Part shown: piece by piece, positions 5,263 through 5,824 of the stretch
Numbering within the stretch: the stretch's first letter is position 1
Layout: the number at the start of each line of letters is the position of its first letter
Assembly (NCBI GenBank): GCA_036497785.1
Contig: DASXIW010000051.1
Coordinates: forward strand, 1-5,824
DNA from: DASXIW01 sp036497785
GTDB taxonomy: Bacteria; Pseudomonadota; Alphaproteobacteria; Acetobacterales; Acetobacteraceae
Length of the DNA stretch: 5,824 bases
Reading direction: 5' to 3'
Notes under the pieces: generated by a model
What the model was told of the DNA's origin: nothing
Databases searched by the model: none
What the model saw: the letters and a program-made list of their open reading frames with translations, nothing else
Made by a program: the position numbers and the translations under genes

Positions 5263-5709
5263 ATGGAGCGCCGCACCCTGCTGCTTACTTCGCTGCTGCC
5301 GTTACTGCTGACCGAGGCCGCCGACGCCTCGCCGATCGATCCTGCACAGACTTTCATCCTGCAGCGCAATGCCATCACCTTCTCGTCCTGGGACGGGTTG
5401 CCAGCGGGCAGCGGCGGGATGGCGACGCTGTACGGGAGCCTTGATCGACCCGGCCCGTATCTGGTGCTGATGCGATGGCACCCGGGCTGGTTCAGCGCGC
5501 CGCACAGCTACGCCACGGACCGTATTCAGATGGTGATTTCCGGGACCTGGTGGGTGAATAGCGGCGAGGATTTCACGCCGGAGATGGCGGTGCCCGTCCC
5601 AGCCGGCGGCTTTGTGAAGCGCACCGCCCGAACCTTCCATTACGACGGGGTCCCCCACGGCGTCGCGGAGCCCGTCGAGGTCGCGGTCTTCGGCATCCCC
5701 GCTTATTAA
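5263..5709 (+). CDS. Secreted cupin-domain protein with altered metal-binding motif
   Basis: The 148-residue protein starts with a signal sequence (MERRTLLLTSLLPLLLTEAADAS, likely cut near ADA-S). The twin arginine at residues 3-4 makes Tat export possible, though Sec is equally plausible. The rest is a single cupin barrel: YLVLMRWHPGWFSAPHSYATDRIQMVISGTWWV (residues 66-98), PVPAGGFVKRTARTFHYDG (111-129) and a closing AVFGIPAY. In similar secreted cupins I expect P-H-S-H in the first motif; here it is His81-Ser82-Tyr83, while His126 of the second motif is kept. His73 might compensate. The start is fixed by AAGGGGAG at 5249-5256, six bases before ATG 5263. It lies 126 bases past the ABM gene on the same strand, with no clear terminator between. 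Function and bound metal are unknown. Confidence 0.8.
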   Translation: MERRTLLLTSLLPLLLTEAADASPIDPAQTFILQRNAITFSSWDGLPAGSGGMATLYGSLDRPGPYLVLMRWHPGWFSAPHSYATDRIQMVISGTWWVNSGEDFTPEMAVPVPAGGFVKRTARTFHYDGVPHGVAEPVEVAVFGIPAY

Positions 5710-5781
5710 CCAATCGAGCCCCTCTTGTACGTTTGTCGGAATGAGCACAGAATCGCCTTCGACGAGCAAGGGATCGGAGCG

Positions 5782-5824
5782 ATGCGGGCAATCATGCAGG
5801 GGCTGACGGATGCCGAATTCGAGC
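5782..5824 (+). CDS. Start of an unidentified gene, cut by the window edge
   Basis: From ATG 5782 the frame reads MRAIMQGLTDAEFE and stays open to the edge. AAGGGA at 5768-5773 is eight bases upstream and is the reason for choosing this start; an internal ATG at 5794 is possible. Fourteen codons are too few to name a family. Confidence 0.45.
   Translation, partial: MRAIMQGLTDAEFE

Noticed and set aside
5742..5807. Small open frame MSTESPSTSKGSERCGQSCRG
   Set aside because: Only 21 codons with no proper ribosome binding site, and it overlaps the better-supported start at 5782.
1..5824. CRISPR array, tRNA or rRNA genes
   Set aside because: I saw no regularly spaced repeats and no cloverleaf or rRNA-like sequence on either strand.

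Overview
The window is high-GC DNA of proteobacterial character, most likely an alphaproteobacterium. The best support is the Aat sequence, the extended MsrQ, and the pairing of a small cytochrome b with a SUOX-fold molybdoenzyme; I think of Acetobacteraceae or other Rhodospirillales. This placement is inferred from protein resemblance and base composition only.

Left edge (1-198): the first part of a transposase gene, read leftward, that resembles the ISAzo13 family. Its putative element end lies about 24 bases from the stop codon of msrQ. The element continues beyond the window.

Minus-strand block (223-2517), read right to left: aat (leucyl/phenylalanyl-tRNA-protein transferase of the N-degron pathway), then a secreted protein of unknown function whose start overlaps the aat stop (ATGA), then, after a 124-base gap, an MsrQ-like heme-binding membrane protein with a C-terminal extension. 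No MsrP gene is adjacent to it here.

Plus-strand block (2618-4710), divergent from aat: a secreted beta-rich protein with two similar halves (DUF5666/OB-like), a four-helix cytochrome b561-type protein, and a Tat-exported SUOX-fold molybdopterin oxidoreductase with a lipobox. The last two overlap by ATGA. Together they look like a periplasmic redox module: the molybdoenzyme acts outside the inner membrane and the cytochrome b links it to the quinone pool. The substrate cannot be read from sequence.

Downstream (4711-5824): a 130-base gap with three inverted repeats that compete for the same bases, an antibiotic-biosynthesis-monooxygenase (ABM) fold protein, a secreted cupin with an altered metal-binding motif (His-Ser-Tyr where I expect His-Ser-His), and the first 14 codons of a further gene cut by the window edge.

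Most of the window is recognisable conserved gene content. I do not see a clearly new defence or mobile system. The points most worth a second look are the two separate membrane heme-b systems close together, the competing hairpins at 4718-4799, and the cupin motif change.
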